Assembly (NCBI RefSeq): GCF_026107415.2
Contig: NZ_JAPCHX010000006.1
Location: 434,001 to 498,000, forward strand
DNA: 64,000 nucleotides
Origin: Microbacterium sp. MPKO10
GTDB taxonomy: Bacteria; Actinomycetota; Actinomycetes; Actinomycetales; Microbacteriaceae
Direction of reading: 5' to 3'
Below the pieces are notes generated by a model that was given only the letters and a program-made list of their open reading frames with translations, had not been told where the DNA came from and searched no databases. Shown piece after piece: positions 20,857 to 29,022 of the stretch (position 1 is its first letter; every line of letters starts with the position of its first letter). The translations under genes were made by a program, and so were the position numbers.

Positions 20857-21525
20857 TCAGGAGTTGAGAGCAGCCGGAGCGTTCTTGCGGCTGGTCAGCA
20901 CCTGGTCGATGAGTCCGTATTCCATGGCCTCTTCCGCCGACAGGATCTTGTCGCGGTCGATGTCATTGTGCACTTTCTCTTCGGTCTGCTTGGAGTGACG
21001 CGAGAGCGTCTCTTCCAACCAGGTGCGCATCCGCATGATCTCGGCCGCCTGGATCTCGATGTCGGAGGCCTGTCCCTGGCCCGCCTCACCGACTGCTGGC
21101 TGGTGGATCAGGATGCGTGCGTTGGGCAGCGCGAGGCGCTTCCCCGGTGTACCTGCCGCAGTGATCACGGCCGCCGCCGACGCAGCCTGCCCGAGGACGA
21201 CTGTCTGAATGTGCGGGCGAATGTACTGCATCGTGTCGTAGATCGCCGTCATCGCGGTGAAGGAGCCACCCGGTGAGTTGATGTACATGACGATGTCGCG
21301 GTCCGGGTCCATGCTCTCGAGAACGAGCAGCTGAGCCATGATGTCGTCAGCTGATGCGTCGTCTACCTGGACGCCGAGAAAGATGATGCGATCTTCGAAC
21401 AGTTTGGCGTACGGGTCCTGTCGCTTGTAGCCATATGCCGTGCGCTCTTCGAAGCTCGGCAGGATATAGCGCGAGCTCGGCATCTGCAGGGAGCGGCCTG
21501 CCGCTTCAAATGTGGGAGTCTGCAT
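20857..21525 (-). CDS. clpP2: ATP-dependent Clp protease proteolytic subunit ClpP2
   Basis: 222 residues from ATG 21525 (AGAGGAC upstream), 19 bases after the clpP1 stop. The serine protease site is intact: Ser116 in GQAASAAA and His141 in LIHQPA. The N-terminal extension of about 40 residues before KLFEDRIIFLG and its second position in the operon fit actinobacterial ClpP2, which forms a mixed tetradecamer with ClpP1 and docks ClpX or ClpC. Confidence 0.95.
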   Translation of the reverse strand: MQTPTFEAAGRSLQMPSSRYILPSFEERTAYGYKRQDPYAKLFEDRIIFLGVQVDDASADDIMAQLLVLESMDPDRDIVMYINSPGGSFTAMTAIYDTMQYIRPHIQTVVLGQAASAAAVITAAGTPGKRLALPNARILIHQPAVGEAGQGQASDIEIQAAEIMRMRTWLEETLSRHSKQTEEKVHNDIDRDKILSAEEAMEYGLIDQVLTSRKNAPAALNS

Positions 21526-21544
21526 TGTTGTCGTCCTCTTCCGC

Positions 21545-22138
21545 CTACTTCTGAGAGCTGTCTGTTCCGCCGCCGCCTGTGACGTCACTTGCCGACTCAC
21601 GGATGTGGTCGACGAATCCGTACTCCAGGGCCTGCGTCGCCGTGAACCACCGGTCGCGGTCACCGTCGGCGTTGATCTGCTCGACGGACTTTCCCGTCTG
21701 AGATGCGGTGATCTCGGCCAGACGGCGCTTCATGTCGAGAATGAGCTGGGCCTGCGTCTGAACGTCGCTGGCCGTGCCGCCGAATCCACCGTGCGGCTGG
21801 TGCAGAAGGACGCGCGCGTTCGGCGTGATGTAGCGCTTGCCCTTCGTTCCGCTGGTCAGCAGGAGCTGACCCATGGATGCTGCCATGCCGATGCCGACCG
21901 TGACGATGTCGTTCGGGACGAACTGCATCGTGTCGTAGATCGCCATTCCCGCGGTGATCGAACCGCCGGGCGAGTTGATGTACAGGTAAATGTCGCGCTT
22001 CGGGTCCTCTGCCGCAAGCAGGAGGATCTTCGCGCAGATCTCGTTGGCATTCTCATCGCGCACTTCTGACCCCAGCCAGATGATGCGGTCTTTCAGAAGC
22101 TGGTCAAAAACACTCTGGGCCACAAGGGGCTCTGCCAT
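21545..22138 (-). CDS. clpP1: ATP-dependent Clp protease proteolytic subunit ClpP1
   Basis: 197 residues. Ser88 in GMAASMGQ and His113 in LLHQPHGG are the catalytic pair; the handle region [12 protein letters not shown] is present. ATG 22138 has GGAGCG upstream. The short Gly/Ser-rich C-terminus ([11 protein letters not shown]) is unremarkable. First gene of the clpP1-clpP2 pair; tig lies upstream, separated by a terminator-like hairpin and 150 bp. Confidence 0.95.
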   Translation of the reverse strand: MAEPLVAQSVFDQLLKDRIIWLGSEVRDENANEICAKILLLAAEDPKRDIYLYINSPGGSITAGMAIYDTMQFVPNDIVTVGIGMAASMGQLLLTSGTKGKRYITPNARVLLHQPHGGFGGTASDVQTQAQLILDMKRRLAEITASQTGKSVEQINADGDRDRWFTATQALEYGFVDHIRESASDVTGGGGTDSSQK

Positions 22139-22238
22139 GTCGCGCTCCGTTTCGTTATCGCTACAGTACGAATCTAGTAGAGGCGTACACGGAACTCGGG
22201 CCGTGTTCGCCGTGGGCAGATCGGCGCCGGCGATAGAA

Positions 22239-22271
22239 ACGGGACCGGGGCCTTTCGGCTCCCGATCCCGT
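22239..22271 (-). terminator. Hairpin terminator after tig
   Basis: On the minus strand ACGGGATCGGGAGCC pairs with GGCCCCGGTCCCGT around a GAAA loop, with small internal mismatches. It begins about 18 bases past the tig stop and is followed by TTTC. It suggests that clpP1 has its own promoter in 22139-22238, though partial read-through from tig is possible. Confidence 0.7.
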
Positions 22272-22288
22272 CTGACGCACGATGTCGG

Positions 22289-23650
22289 CTACTTGGCGTC
22301 CTCGTCGGCAGCCGTGTCCTCAGACGCGGTGTCGGTCTCGATGTCAGCCTCGTCGTCTGCCGCAGACTCGTCTTCGGCCGGGGGCAGGAAGCCGGTTAGA
22401 TCAACGGCAGCGCCCGCCGTGTCGACAACGGTGGCCTTCCCCAGAACCACGGCGATCGCCTTGTTGCGTGCGACCTCTCCGACCATCTGCGGGATCTGCC
22501 CGTTCTCGTCGAGAACCTTGATGAACTCTCCCGGCTCCATGCCGTACTGCGACGCGCCCTGGATCAGGTACTGCGTGAGCTCTTCCTGGCTGACCTGAAC
22601 GCTTTCCTTCTCGACGATTGCGTCGAGAAGGAGCTGGGTGCGGAAGGTCTTCTCGCTGGACTCGCTGACCTCGGCACGGTGTTCGTCGTCCTCAAGGCGG
22701 CCTTCGCTCTCCAGGTGACGGTGCACCTCGGCCTCGATCAGGGACTCAGACACCGGGATGTCAGCGGCCTCGAGCAGCAGGTCGACAGCCTTGGTGCGAG
22801 CTTCCGTGCCCTGACCGAACGTCTTCTGGCCCTTGACCTGCTCGACGAGGCTCTCGCGAAGCTCGCCGATCGTGTCGAATTCGCTGGCCATCTGTGCAAA
22901 GTCATCGTCGGCCTCGGGGAGCTCGCGCTCCTTTACGGCAGAAACCGTGACGGCGACCTCGGCGTCCTCACCCTGGTGCTCGCCACCGAGGAGAGGCGAT
23001 GAGAACGTCGTGCTCTCGCCCGCCGTGAGCGATTCAACGGCTTCATCCATGCCTTCGAGGAGCTCGCCTGAGCCCACCTCGTATGACACGCCGCTGGCGG
23101 AATCAACCTCGTTGCCGTCAATCGTCGCCGTCAAGTCGATCTGAACGAAGTCGCCGGTCTTCGCCGGACGGTCAACAGACACGAGCGTTCCGAAGCGCGT
23201 GCGCAGCTCGTCGAGCGCCGCGTCGACGTCAGCGTCCGTCACCTCTGCGGGCTCCACTTCGACGGTAAGACCGTCGTACGCCGGAATCTCGAACTCGGGG
23301 CGAACGTCCACCTCGACGGTGACGACGAGGTCGCCCGAGAAGTCCTTGTCGCTCGGCCACTCGGTGACATCGGCCTCGGGGCGGCCGAGCGTCTTGAGGT
23401 CTTCTTCCTCAACGGCGGAGCGGTAGAACCCGTCAAGACCGTCGCTCACAGCCTGCTCGATGACCGCGCCTTTGCCGACGCGCTGATCGATGATGGCGGG
23501 CGGAACCTTGCCCTTGCGGAAGCCGGGGATCGAGATCTGCTGAGCGATCGCCGAGTAAGCACTGGTGATGCTGGGCTTCAGCTCCTCGGGCGGAACCGAA
23601 ATGGTGAGCTTCACCCGGGTCGGGTTCAGCTTTTCGACCGTGGTCTTCAC
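22289..23650 (-). CDS. tig: Trigger factor, ribosome-associated chaperone and peptidyl-prolyl isomerase
   Basis: 453 residues from GTG 23650 (AGGAG about 12 bases upstream). The ribosome-binding signature GFRKGKVPP is at residues 43-51. The FKBP-type domain covers about 155-240 ([17 protein letters not shown] opening), followed by the long helical chaperone domain. The C-terminus ends in an acidic tail rich in Glu, Asp and Ala. The tRNA-Pro gene is about 50 bp upstream on the same strand. Confidence 0.96.
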   Translation of the reverse strand: MKTTVEKLNPTRVKLTISVPPEELKPSITSAYSAIAQQISIPGFRKGKVPPAIIDQRVGKGAVIEQAVSDGLDGFYRSAVEEEDLKTLGRPEADVTEWPSDKDFSGDLVVTVEVDVRPEFEIPAYDGLTVEVEPAEVTDADVDAALDELRTRFGTLVSVDRPAKTGDFVQIDLTATIDGNEVDSASGVSYEVGSGELLEGMDEAVESLTAGESTTFSSPLLGGEHQGEDAEVAVTVSAVKERELPEADDDFAQMASEFDTIGELRESLVEQVKGQKTFGQGTEARTKAVDLLLEAADIPVSESLIEAEVHRHLESEGRLEDDEHRAEVSESSEKTFRTQLLLDAIVEKESVQVSQEELTQYLIQGASQYGMEPGEFIKVLDENGQIPQMVGEVARNKAIAVVLGKATVVDTAGAAVDLTGFLPPAEDESAADDEADIETDTASEDTAADEDAK

Positions 23651-23701
23651 GATTATGCGTTCTCCTGTGATTTGGATTCTTACCTCGAACGAGGATGTAC
23701 G

Positions 23702-23779
23702 TGGTCGGGGCGACAGGATTTGAACCTGCGACCTCCCGCTCCCAAAGCGGGCGCTCTAGCCAAGCTGAGCTACGCCCCG
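23702..23779 (-). tRNA. tRNA-Pro (UGG)
   Basis: Cloverleaf read on the minus strand: acceptor CGGGGCG / CGCCCCG, D-stem GCTC/GAGC, anticodon stem CCCGC/GCGGG around loop TTTGGGA, giving anticodon TGG (Pro), T-arm GCAGG-TTCAAAT-CCTGT. The 3' CCA is encoded (23704-23702). 78 bases with CCA. Confidence 0.96.
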
Positions 23780-23965
23780 GCGCAAACGAACCGGATGTGG
23801 ACCTTCACCAAGGCATAAGCAGGCGAATTGACCTCAAGCAGTCTACTGTACCGTGTCGTGGCCGCATCACAGATTCCGACTGCCGGGATGCTGCCACGCG
23901 ACGAGTGCCCGTGTACGCAGAGCCCTCAAACGTGTACTACGATGTTCGAGTGCCCACAGGCGCAT

Positions 23966-24039
23966 GGGGATGTAGCTCAATGGTAGAGCCTCAGTCTTCC
24001 AAACTGATGGTGCGGGTTCGATTCCCGTCATCCCCTCCA
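23966..24039 (+). tRNA. tRNA-Gly (UCC)
   Basis: Acceptor GGGGATG / CATCCCC, D-stem GCTC/GAGC, anticodon stem TCAGT/ACTGA around loop CTTCCAA, giving anticodon TCC (Gly), T-arm CGGGT-TCGATTC-CCGTC. The 3' CCA is encoded. 74 bases with CCA. A TACGAT -10-like hexamer lies at 23938-23943. Confidence 0.96.
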
Positions 24040-24114
24040 CTCGACACGGCTGAGTTCTTCATGACTGAGTCGTGGGTCACCGGATCACATCACAGGCGAC
24101 GGGAGCAGGCAGTC

Positions 24115-24300
24115 ATGAAGTTTCCGCGGCTCGAAAAGATCTGGACTGTCGCGGGGGTCGCCTGCTTCCTCGTCGGCGGTGTGCTCCTCGGAATCGGGCG
24201 ATTCGGACCAGGCACGCTGCTCATGATTGCCTGCGTCATCTGCCTGGGCTCGGCCATGGGCGCCCACCGGCGACGGATCCGCCGCACGCAGAAGAACTGA
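24115..24300 (+). CDS. Small two-helix membrane protein of unknown function
   Basis: 61 residues from ATG 24115, with GGAGCAGG upstream; an in-frame ATG at 24061 would add a non-hydrophobic 18-residue extension. Two hydrophobic helices (WTVAGVACFLVGGVLLGIG and TLLMIACVICLGSAMG) are followed by a basic tail (RRRIRRTQK), so the C-terminus is probably cytoplasmic. It lies 75 bp after tRNA-Gly. No family recognised. Confidence 0.6.
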   Translation: MKFPRLEKIWTVAGVACFLVGGVLLGIGRFGPGTLLMIACVICLGSAMGAHRRRIRRTQKN

Positions 24301-24306
24301 CCCGGT

Positions 24307-24834
24307 TCAGGTGCCGCTGTGCAGTCGCGCGTTACCGACATAGTGCTCGGCGTTCGCCCGGATGGAGGCCACTTCGTCATCCGTGAGCTCGCGTCGCACC
24401 TTTGCCGGAACACCCGCGACAAGCGAGCGCGGGGGAATCGTGGTTCCGCCGAGCACAACGGCTCCGCCGGCAATCAGCACGTCGTCTCCGATCGTCGCAC
24501 CACTCAGCACCACTGCTCCCATTCCGACAAGAACCGAGTTGCCGATCGTGCACCCGTGCACGACGGCGTTGTGCCCGACTGACACGTCATCACCGATCAC
24601 TGTCGGCGAGCCGGCGTCTGTATGCACGGCGACGCCGTCCTGAAGATTGCTGCGTGCGCCCACCGTGATGGAGTCCGAATCACCGCGCATAACCGCGTTG
24701 TACCAGACCCCTGAATCGCGTCCCACCGTCACGTCGCCGATGACCTTCGCACCGGGAGCAACGAACGCGCTGGCGTCGATCATGGGTGAGACGCCGGGCA
24801 GGGAGATGATGGATGCTTCATCGATCACTGTCAT
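24307..24834 (-). CDS. Gamma carbonic anhydrase family protein (hexapeptide-repeat)
   Basis: 175 residues made of a left-handed beta-helix: repeated hexapeptides such as IGDVTVGRDSGVWYNAVMRGD, IGDDVSVGHNAVVHGCTIGN and VLVGMGAVVLSGATIGDDVLI. The family's conserved Arg-Gly-Asp segment (VMRGDSDSI), Gln (LQDGVAVH) and the metal-ligand histidines (VAVHTD, VGHNAVVHGC) are all present. Many members (PaaY/YrdA/CaiE-like) have no proven carbonic anhydrase activity. ATG 24834 has only a weak SD. Confidence 0.85.
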   Translation of the reverse strand: MTVIDEASIISLPGVSPMIDASAFVAPGAKVIGDVTVGRDSGVWYNAVMRGDSDSITVGARSNLQDGVAVHTDAGSPTVIGDDVSVGHNAVVHGCTIGNSVLVGMGAVVLSGATIGDDVLIAGGAVVLGGTTIPPRSLVAGVPAKVRRELTDDEVASIRANAEHYVGNARLHSGT

Positions 24835-24944
24835 GGACCCAGCGTAGTTGTTCGGGCGACACTCTGCGATGCCAGCACACGCCGACTCGGCGGGGCGCGG
24901 CGTGCATGCATGCCGCGCCCGCCAGCATCCGACATCATGGAACC

Positions 24945-27900
24945 ATGACCAGCACGGACGACGAGGCGACACGTCGCGAACCAGGTGTGAACCGTGCGCT
25001 CATCGTCGCGGCGGGCGCAGGGACGATCCTCGCGTCCGCCGGAACCGTCGTGCTCTGTGCACTCGTTATCCCGGCTCTCGGACATCTGCCGCTGAGCATC
25101 GTGTTTTTCGTCCTCGCGGCATTTCTCAGCGGGCGTGCCGCATCACGCCGGCACGCGGGACTCGGCGCGGTCATCGCAGGCGCCGCCGTACTCCCACTGA
25201 TCTACAGCGAGTGGAGCATTCGGCTAGCCAATCTCGCCTTCATCGCCGACGTGCCTCTCGGCGCCTACGTCGGTGTTCTCAATATTCTCGTGATGCTGCT
25301 CCTCGCCGCGGCGGTGCGCGCATTCCATGCTCCCGCCTTCATGCCTCTGGCCGTTGTGGCAGCCGCCATCGCCTTGATCGGCATCGGTGCTTCTTTGTTT
25401 CCCGCTGCTGCAGTTCTCTCGCGGCTCTGGGCAGGCGTTATTCTCGTCGCCGCTGCCGGGACGGCCTGGCCCTGGCTCGTCGGGTCTCTGCCTGCGCGTA
25501 TTACTGCGCGGTCCGCTGGTGCCGTGGCGAGTATCGCCGCACTCGTCGTTGCCGCGGCCACGTGGCCATCCGTGCCGTGGGGCACATCAGCGGCATTCGT
25601 GCTGACGGCCTCGGTCTTCGCCGTGCACCTGCTGACGTCGCCCGTCGCCGTTGCCGGCGGCGATATCGGCGACCAAGCCGTGCCACAGACGCGCCCTATT
25701 CGCATCGTCGTCCCCACCCGAGAACCCGCTCGGGTCCGCGAGCTCGGCGCGTGGAAGACCGCGTCGGCGATCGGTCTTGGACTGGCTCTCGCGGGCGCCG
25801 CCGCCGGGCCGGCGACAGTGCTGTCCTCCCTGGCTGCGCAACTCACCACCACGGCTGCCCTCAGCACGCTTCTCTCCGCCGCTCTCGCGATCGCATCCTG
25901 GCGGCTGCGCCACAATCGCAGCTCCCCTGGCTTACGTCTGTCTGGGATCGTCCTGCTCCTGATCTGCGCGATCACGGCCATTCCGTCGATCGGCCTCGGT
26001 GCGATCGAGCTCTGGGCACGGATCTCAGTTACCAACTTCACCGTTGACGCCCTCGCCCCGCACGAGATCATGTACCCGGAGATCAGCCCGTTTGTGTGGA
26101 TCACCGCGGCACTGCTCACTGCGGGGACGACCGTCACCCTTCTGTATGCGGGTCAGCTCCGACGGCTCAGCTGGCTGCCGATCGCACTCGGCGCACTGAC
26201 GCTGCTTGTCGTCCACGCCACAGCGCCGACACTTGCGATCTCCGCTGCCGCCGGCTGCGCGCTCACTCTTGCGGCAACCACGCTGTTCATCGTCCTACGC
26301 CCACGACGAGGTCGCCGGACTGTCCTCATCTCGACGGTTCTCATCTCCTCAGCATCCTCGTTCCTCGTCGGGGCGGGCAGCACAGCGGTCTGGCCCGTCA
26401 CTGCCCTGGTTGCCATCGGGTGCCTCGTCGCGCTGCGCTTCGCTCTGCCCCGGAGAGTTGCACGACCGGACAAACTCGCCATCAGCCCGGTCTTCACGGC
26501 TCTCGCCACGCTCTTGGCGATTTTCACGGCACGCTGGATTCCGATCTGGCAACCGTCGCTAGTCGCCGATGCAGCGACCGCGTCGGCGCTGACGACAGTG
26601 ATCACCGCATCGGCCGTGCTCATCCTCGCCGCACTCACCGCTCACCGCTTTGTCGGCTCTGATGCTGCTGTCGCGTCGACAATCGCCGCACTCACCGCTG
26701 TTCTGGGAGTCGCCGCCCTGGCCAGCCAGAACACGCCCGCGAGCCGCCTGCTCTTCGTCATCGCCCTGGCCGGTGTTCTCCTGGCCGAACTCTCCTGGCA
26801 GATCTTCCGCGGAGGGCGCCAGAGCGCCGCTCGCTATGTCACAGCTGTGCTCACCCCACCGACTGCTGTGCTCCTGGCCGTTGTCGCCTGGCGACGATTC
26901 GGCCCCTCCATCTGGGGAGCGCCAGAGCTGCTTGCTGTTGGCATCGCCGCCGTTCTCGCTGGTCTCGGAATCGTGCTGTTCCGAGGCACACCCGCCCGCA
27001 ACGGGCAGCCCCGGTCCCATCCGGCACGGCTCGCGTGGGACTCGTCGATTGCCCTGACATCAATCGTCACGGTGCCCGCCGCGCTCACGACAAGCGAGTT
27101 CGGGCCGCTGAATCTCATTCTTCTGGGGGTCATTCCCATTTTGTTTTCGTTCGGCGAAGGGTCGATCTGGCGCAGCGGGAGCCGTCGGCGGCATCTGGTC
27201 TGGGCGTCGCTCCCACCGCTGGGAGCTGCGATCTGGGTCGCACTCGACGAGCAGAACTCCGGGCGAAGCGAGATCGCGGGGCTCGCGCTCGCCTGCCTGA
27301 TCTTCGCGGCTCTCGCCATCGTCACGATGCGCCGCCCACGTGCCAGTGCCCCGGTGCCTCCCGGGCGCAACATGCTGACAATCAGCGCACTCGCCGTCGC
27401 CCTCGTCCCCGCCGTGACCTCGGGGATCACGGGTTCGATCGCGCACGCGGCCGTCCTCATCATGGCAAGCACTGTGCTCTGCGGTCTCGGTGCGTTCCTT
27501 CCATCTCTTGTCCGTGGGATTCATCTCGGCCTCTGGATGTGGTTGGGCGGCCTCATCGCTGTGGCCGTGATGACGAGCGTTCGTTCCTATGCCCTCGTCG
27601 ACCGCCGCCCGTTCGCCTGGGATGAGCTCGTGGTGTGGTCCGTAGCCGGTGCCGCTTTCACAGCGCTTGCCGGCGTCCTCTGGCTGCGGCGCAACCATCC
27701 CCAAACACGTCCCGCCATCGCCGCGATCGCCGTCGCGCCCCTCCTGCTCGCGCTTCCACTCGCCAATGTGTCCGCCATCTTCGCGGTTCCCGGGTGGATG
27801 CTCGCGCTCGTCGCCGCCGGCACCACAGGCTTCGTCGCGTATTCTCTCGACACCGCCTCTCGCCGCCGCGACCTGATCGTCTGGACGGCGACGATCGGCG

Positions 27901-28367
27901 CGGCTTTCCTGGCCGTCGGCACGATCACGGGCGCGCACACTGCTGTCGAGTTCGTCTCTGCACCTGTCGGTTTCGTCGCGATCGCTGTCAACCTGCGGCT
28001 GCTCGCGCGCGTGCCCGATGCGTCGTCGATGCGCACGCTCGGCGCACCCCTGGCCGCTCTGGTGCTGCCCAGTCTGCTGCAGTCCCTCTCAGATCCAGCT
28101 CCGCCCCGCATCGCCTGGCTCGTGCTCTGCATCGCAGCGATTGCCGCGTTCGGCGTGGTCACCCGGCTGAAGGCGCCGCTCATCGTGGCTGCGGCGGCAG
28201 CATCCGTCGTCTTGCTCTCATTCATCGTTCCCGTCGCGCGCACGGTGACGTCGGGGTGGACCGTTGCCGCGGCGCTCCTCGTGCTCACGGCGCTTTCCTC
28301 GGCCGTCATTCTCCGCTCACAACTCAGCGTCGCCCGGGCGGTCAGACGTATTGCGCGCATGCGCTGA
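24945..28367 (+). CDS. Very large multi-spanning membrane protein of unknown function
   Basis: 1140 residues from ATG 24945 (MTSTDDEATRREPGVNRALIV); the frame is open further upstream but that part does not look coding. Apart from short linkers, the whole protein is a succession of Ala/Leu/Val/Ile-rich hydrophobic segments, more than 25 by eye, with short Arg-rich loops. No catalytic motif, zinc ribbon or ATPase motif is visible. The general look resembles the large DUF/SCO7613-type actinobacterial membrane proteins, but I cannot confirm that. It is transcribed alone and ends in a hairpin. Confidence 0.82.
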   Translation: MTSTDDEATRREPGVNRALIVAAGAGTILASAGTVVLCALVIPALGHLPLSIVFFVLAAFLSGRAASRRHAGLGAVIAGAAVLPLIYSEWSIRLANLAFIADVPLGAYVGVLNILVMLLLAAAVRAFHAPAFMPLAVVAAAIALIGIGASLFPAAAVLSRLWAGVILVAAAGTAWPWLVGSLPARITARSAGAVASIAALVVAAATWPSVPWGTSAAFVLTASVFAVHLLTSPVAVAGGDIGDQAVPQTRPIRIVVPTREPARVRELGAWKTASAIGLGLALAGAAAGPATVLSSLAAQLTTTAALSTLLSAALAIASWRLRHNRSSPGLRLSGIVLLLICAITAIPSIGLGAIELWARISVTNFTVDALAPHEIMYPEISPFVWITAALLTAGTTVTLLYAGQLRRLSWLPIALGALTLLVVHATAPTLAISAAAGCALTLAATTLFIVLRPRRGRRTVLISTVLISSASSFLVGAGSTAVWPVTALVAIGCLVALRFALPRRVARPDKLAISPVFTALATLLAIFTARWIPIWQPSLVADAATASALTTVITASAVLILAALTAHRFVGSDAAVASTIAALTAVLGVAALASQNTPASRLLFVIALAGVLLAELSWQIFRGGRQSAARYVTAVLTPPTAVLLAVVAWRRFGPSIWGAPELLAVGIAAVLAGLGIVLFRGTPARNGQPRSHPARLAWDSSIALTSIVTVPAALTTSEFGPLNLILLGVIPILFSFGEGSIWRSGSRRRHLVWASLPPLGAAIWVALDEQNSGRSEIAGLALACLIFAALAIVTMRRPRASAPVPPGRNMLTISALAVALVPAVTSGITGSIAHAAVLIMASTVLCGLGAFLPSLVRGIHLGLWMWLGGLIAVAVMTSVRSYALVDRRPFAWDELVVWSVAGAAFTALAGVLWLRRNHPQTRPAIAAIAVAPLLLALPLANVSAIFAVPGWMLALVAAGTTGFVAYSLDTASRRRDLIVWTATIGAAFLAVGTITGAHTAVEFVSAPVGFVAIAVNLRLLARVPDASSMRTLGAPLAALVLPSLLQSLSDPAPPRIAWLVLCIAAIAAFGVVTRLKAPLIVAAAAASVVLLSFIVPVARTVTSGWTVAAALLVLTALSSAVILRSQLSVARAVRRIARMR

Positions 28368-28379
28368 CGATGCAGGGTT

Positions 28380-28402
28380 GGCTCACCTCATGAAGGTGAG
28401 CC
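28380..28402 (+). terminator. Perfect 9-bp hairpin between the large membrane gene and dps
   Basis: GGCTCACCT (28380-28388) pairs with AGGTGAGCC (28394-28402) around CATGA, followed by ATTGCTTCCTTG. It starts 12 bases past the membrane-protein stop, so a terminator role is the simplest reading. Each arm also resembles half of an IdeR/DtxR iron box (AGGTNAGSC type), and it sits just before the dps promoter, so an operator role is an alternative. Confidence 0.6.
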
Positions 28403-28411
28403 ATTGCTTCC

Positions 28412-28439
28412 TTGCGGAATACTCATGGCGAAGTAAAGT
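28412..28439 (+). promoter_or_regulatory. Putative dps promoter
   Basis: TTGCGG (28412-28417), a 16-base spacer and TAAAGT (28434-28439), 30 bases before the dps ATG. The AT-richer stretch stands out from the surrounding sequence. It lies 9 bases downstream of the 9-bp inverted repeat. Confidence 0.45.
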
Positions 28440-28469
28440 TGAATGTATCAAGAGAAGAAGAGGGACGGT

Positions 28470-28955
28470 ATGACTACTTCACAGACTGAGAAACTCACGA
28501 ACGTCAACCCCGATGTCGCATCGGGCACTGCACAGTTCCTTTCACCGCTGGTCGTCGACCTCGAGGCCCTCGTCGTGAACGGAAAGCAGGCGCACTGGCA
28601 CCTGCGCGGAAACAACTTCATCGGTGTTCACGAACTGCTTGACACACTTGTCGCTGACGCGCAGGGCTGGGCAGACATGGCAGCGGAGCGCGTCGTCGCT
28701 CTGGGGCTTCCTGTCGACTCGCGTCTTGCGACGGTCGCCGCGAAGACGTCGGTTCCTGAGCTGAGCGCCGGATTCCAGCAGTCGGAAGACAGCATCGCCG
28801 AGGTCGTCGCAATGCTCGATGCTGTCATCCAGACCGCTCGGACCGCCGTCGACGAACTCGACGAGATCGACCTCAACAGCCAGGACGTGGCGGTTGAGAT
28901 CGTGCGGGGGCTCGAGAAGGACCGCTGGCTTCTGCTGGCGCACATCGCCAAGTAA
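28470..28955 (+). CDS. dps: Dps-family ferritin-like DNA-binding protein
   Basis: 161 residues from ATG 28470 (AGAGGGAC upstream). It oxidises and stores iron and protects DNA from peroxide as a dodecamer. The dinuclear ferroxidase ligands are spaced exactly as in E. coli Dps: His42, His54, Asp58, Asp69 and Glu73 (KQAHWHLRGNNF, VHELLD, WADMAAERV). The N-terminal tail of about 20 residues has one Lys and is not strongly basic, so DNA binding may be weak. Single gene with its own promoter and terminator. Confidence 0.95.
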   Translation: MTTSQTEKLTNVNPDVASGTAQFLSPLVVDLEALVVNGKQAHWHLRGNNFIGVHELLDTLVADAQGWADMAAERVVALGLPVDSRLATVAAKTSVPELSAGFQQSEDSIAEVVAMLDAVIQTARTAVDELDEIDLNSQDVAVEIVRGLEKDRWLLLAHIAK

Positions 28956-28965
28956 CACACACATG

Positions 28966-28998
28966 CGGGGCCGGATGCCGTGGGGCGTCCGGCCCCCG
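28966..28998. terminator. Hairpin terminator after dps
   Basis: GGGGCCGGA (28967-28975) pairs with TCCGGCCCC (28988-28996), with an inner GCC/GGC pair. It starts about 11 bases after the dps stop and also lies past the end of the convergent amidohydrolase gene, so it may serve both strands. Confidence 0.75.
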
Positions 28999-29022
28999 TG
29001 CTGTCTGCGCTGTCTGCGTGGC

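Noticed and set aside
19462-21276. 604-codon plus-strand open frame opposite clpX and clpP2
   Set aside because: It lies wholly antisense to well-supported genes and its length follows from GC-rich codon bias on the other strand.
23695-24114. Open frame across the tRNA-Pro antisense strand ([15 protein letters not shown]...)
   Set aside because: This is the well-known false protein produced by reading opposite a tRNA-Pro gene. It has no SD and runs through both tRNAs; only the last 61 residues look like a real small protein.
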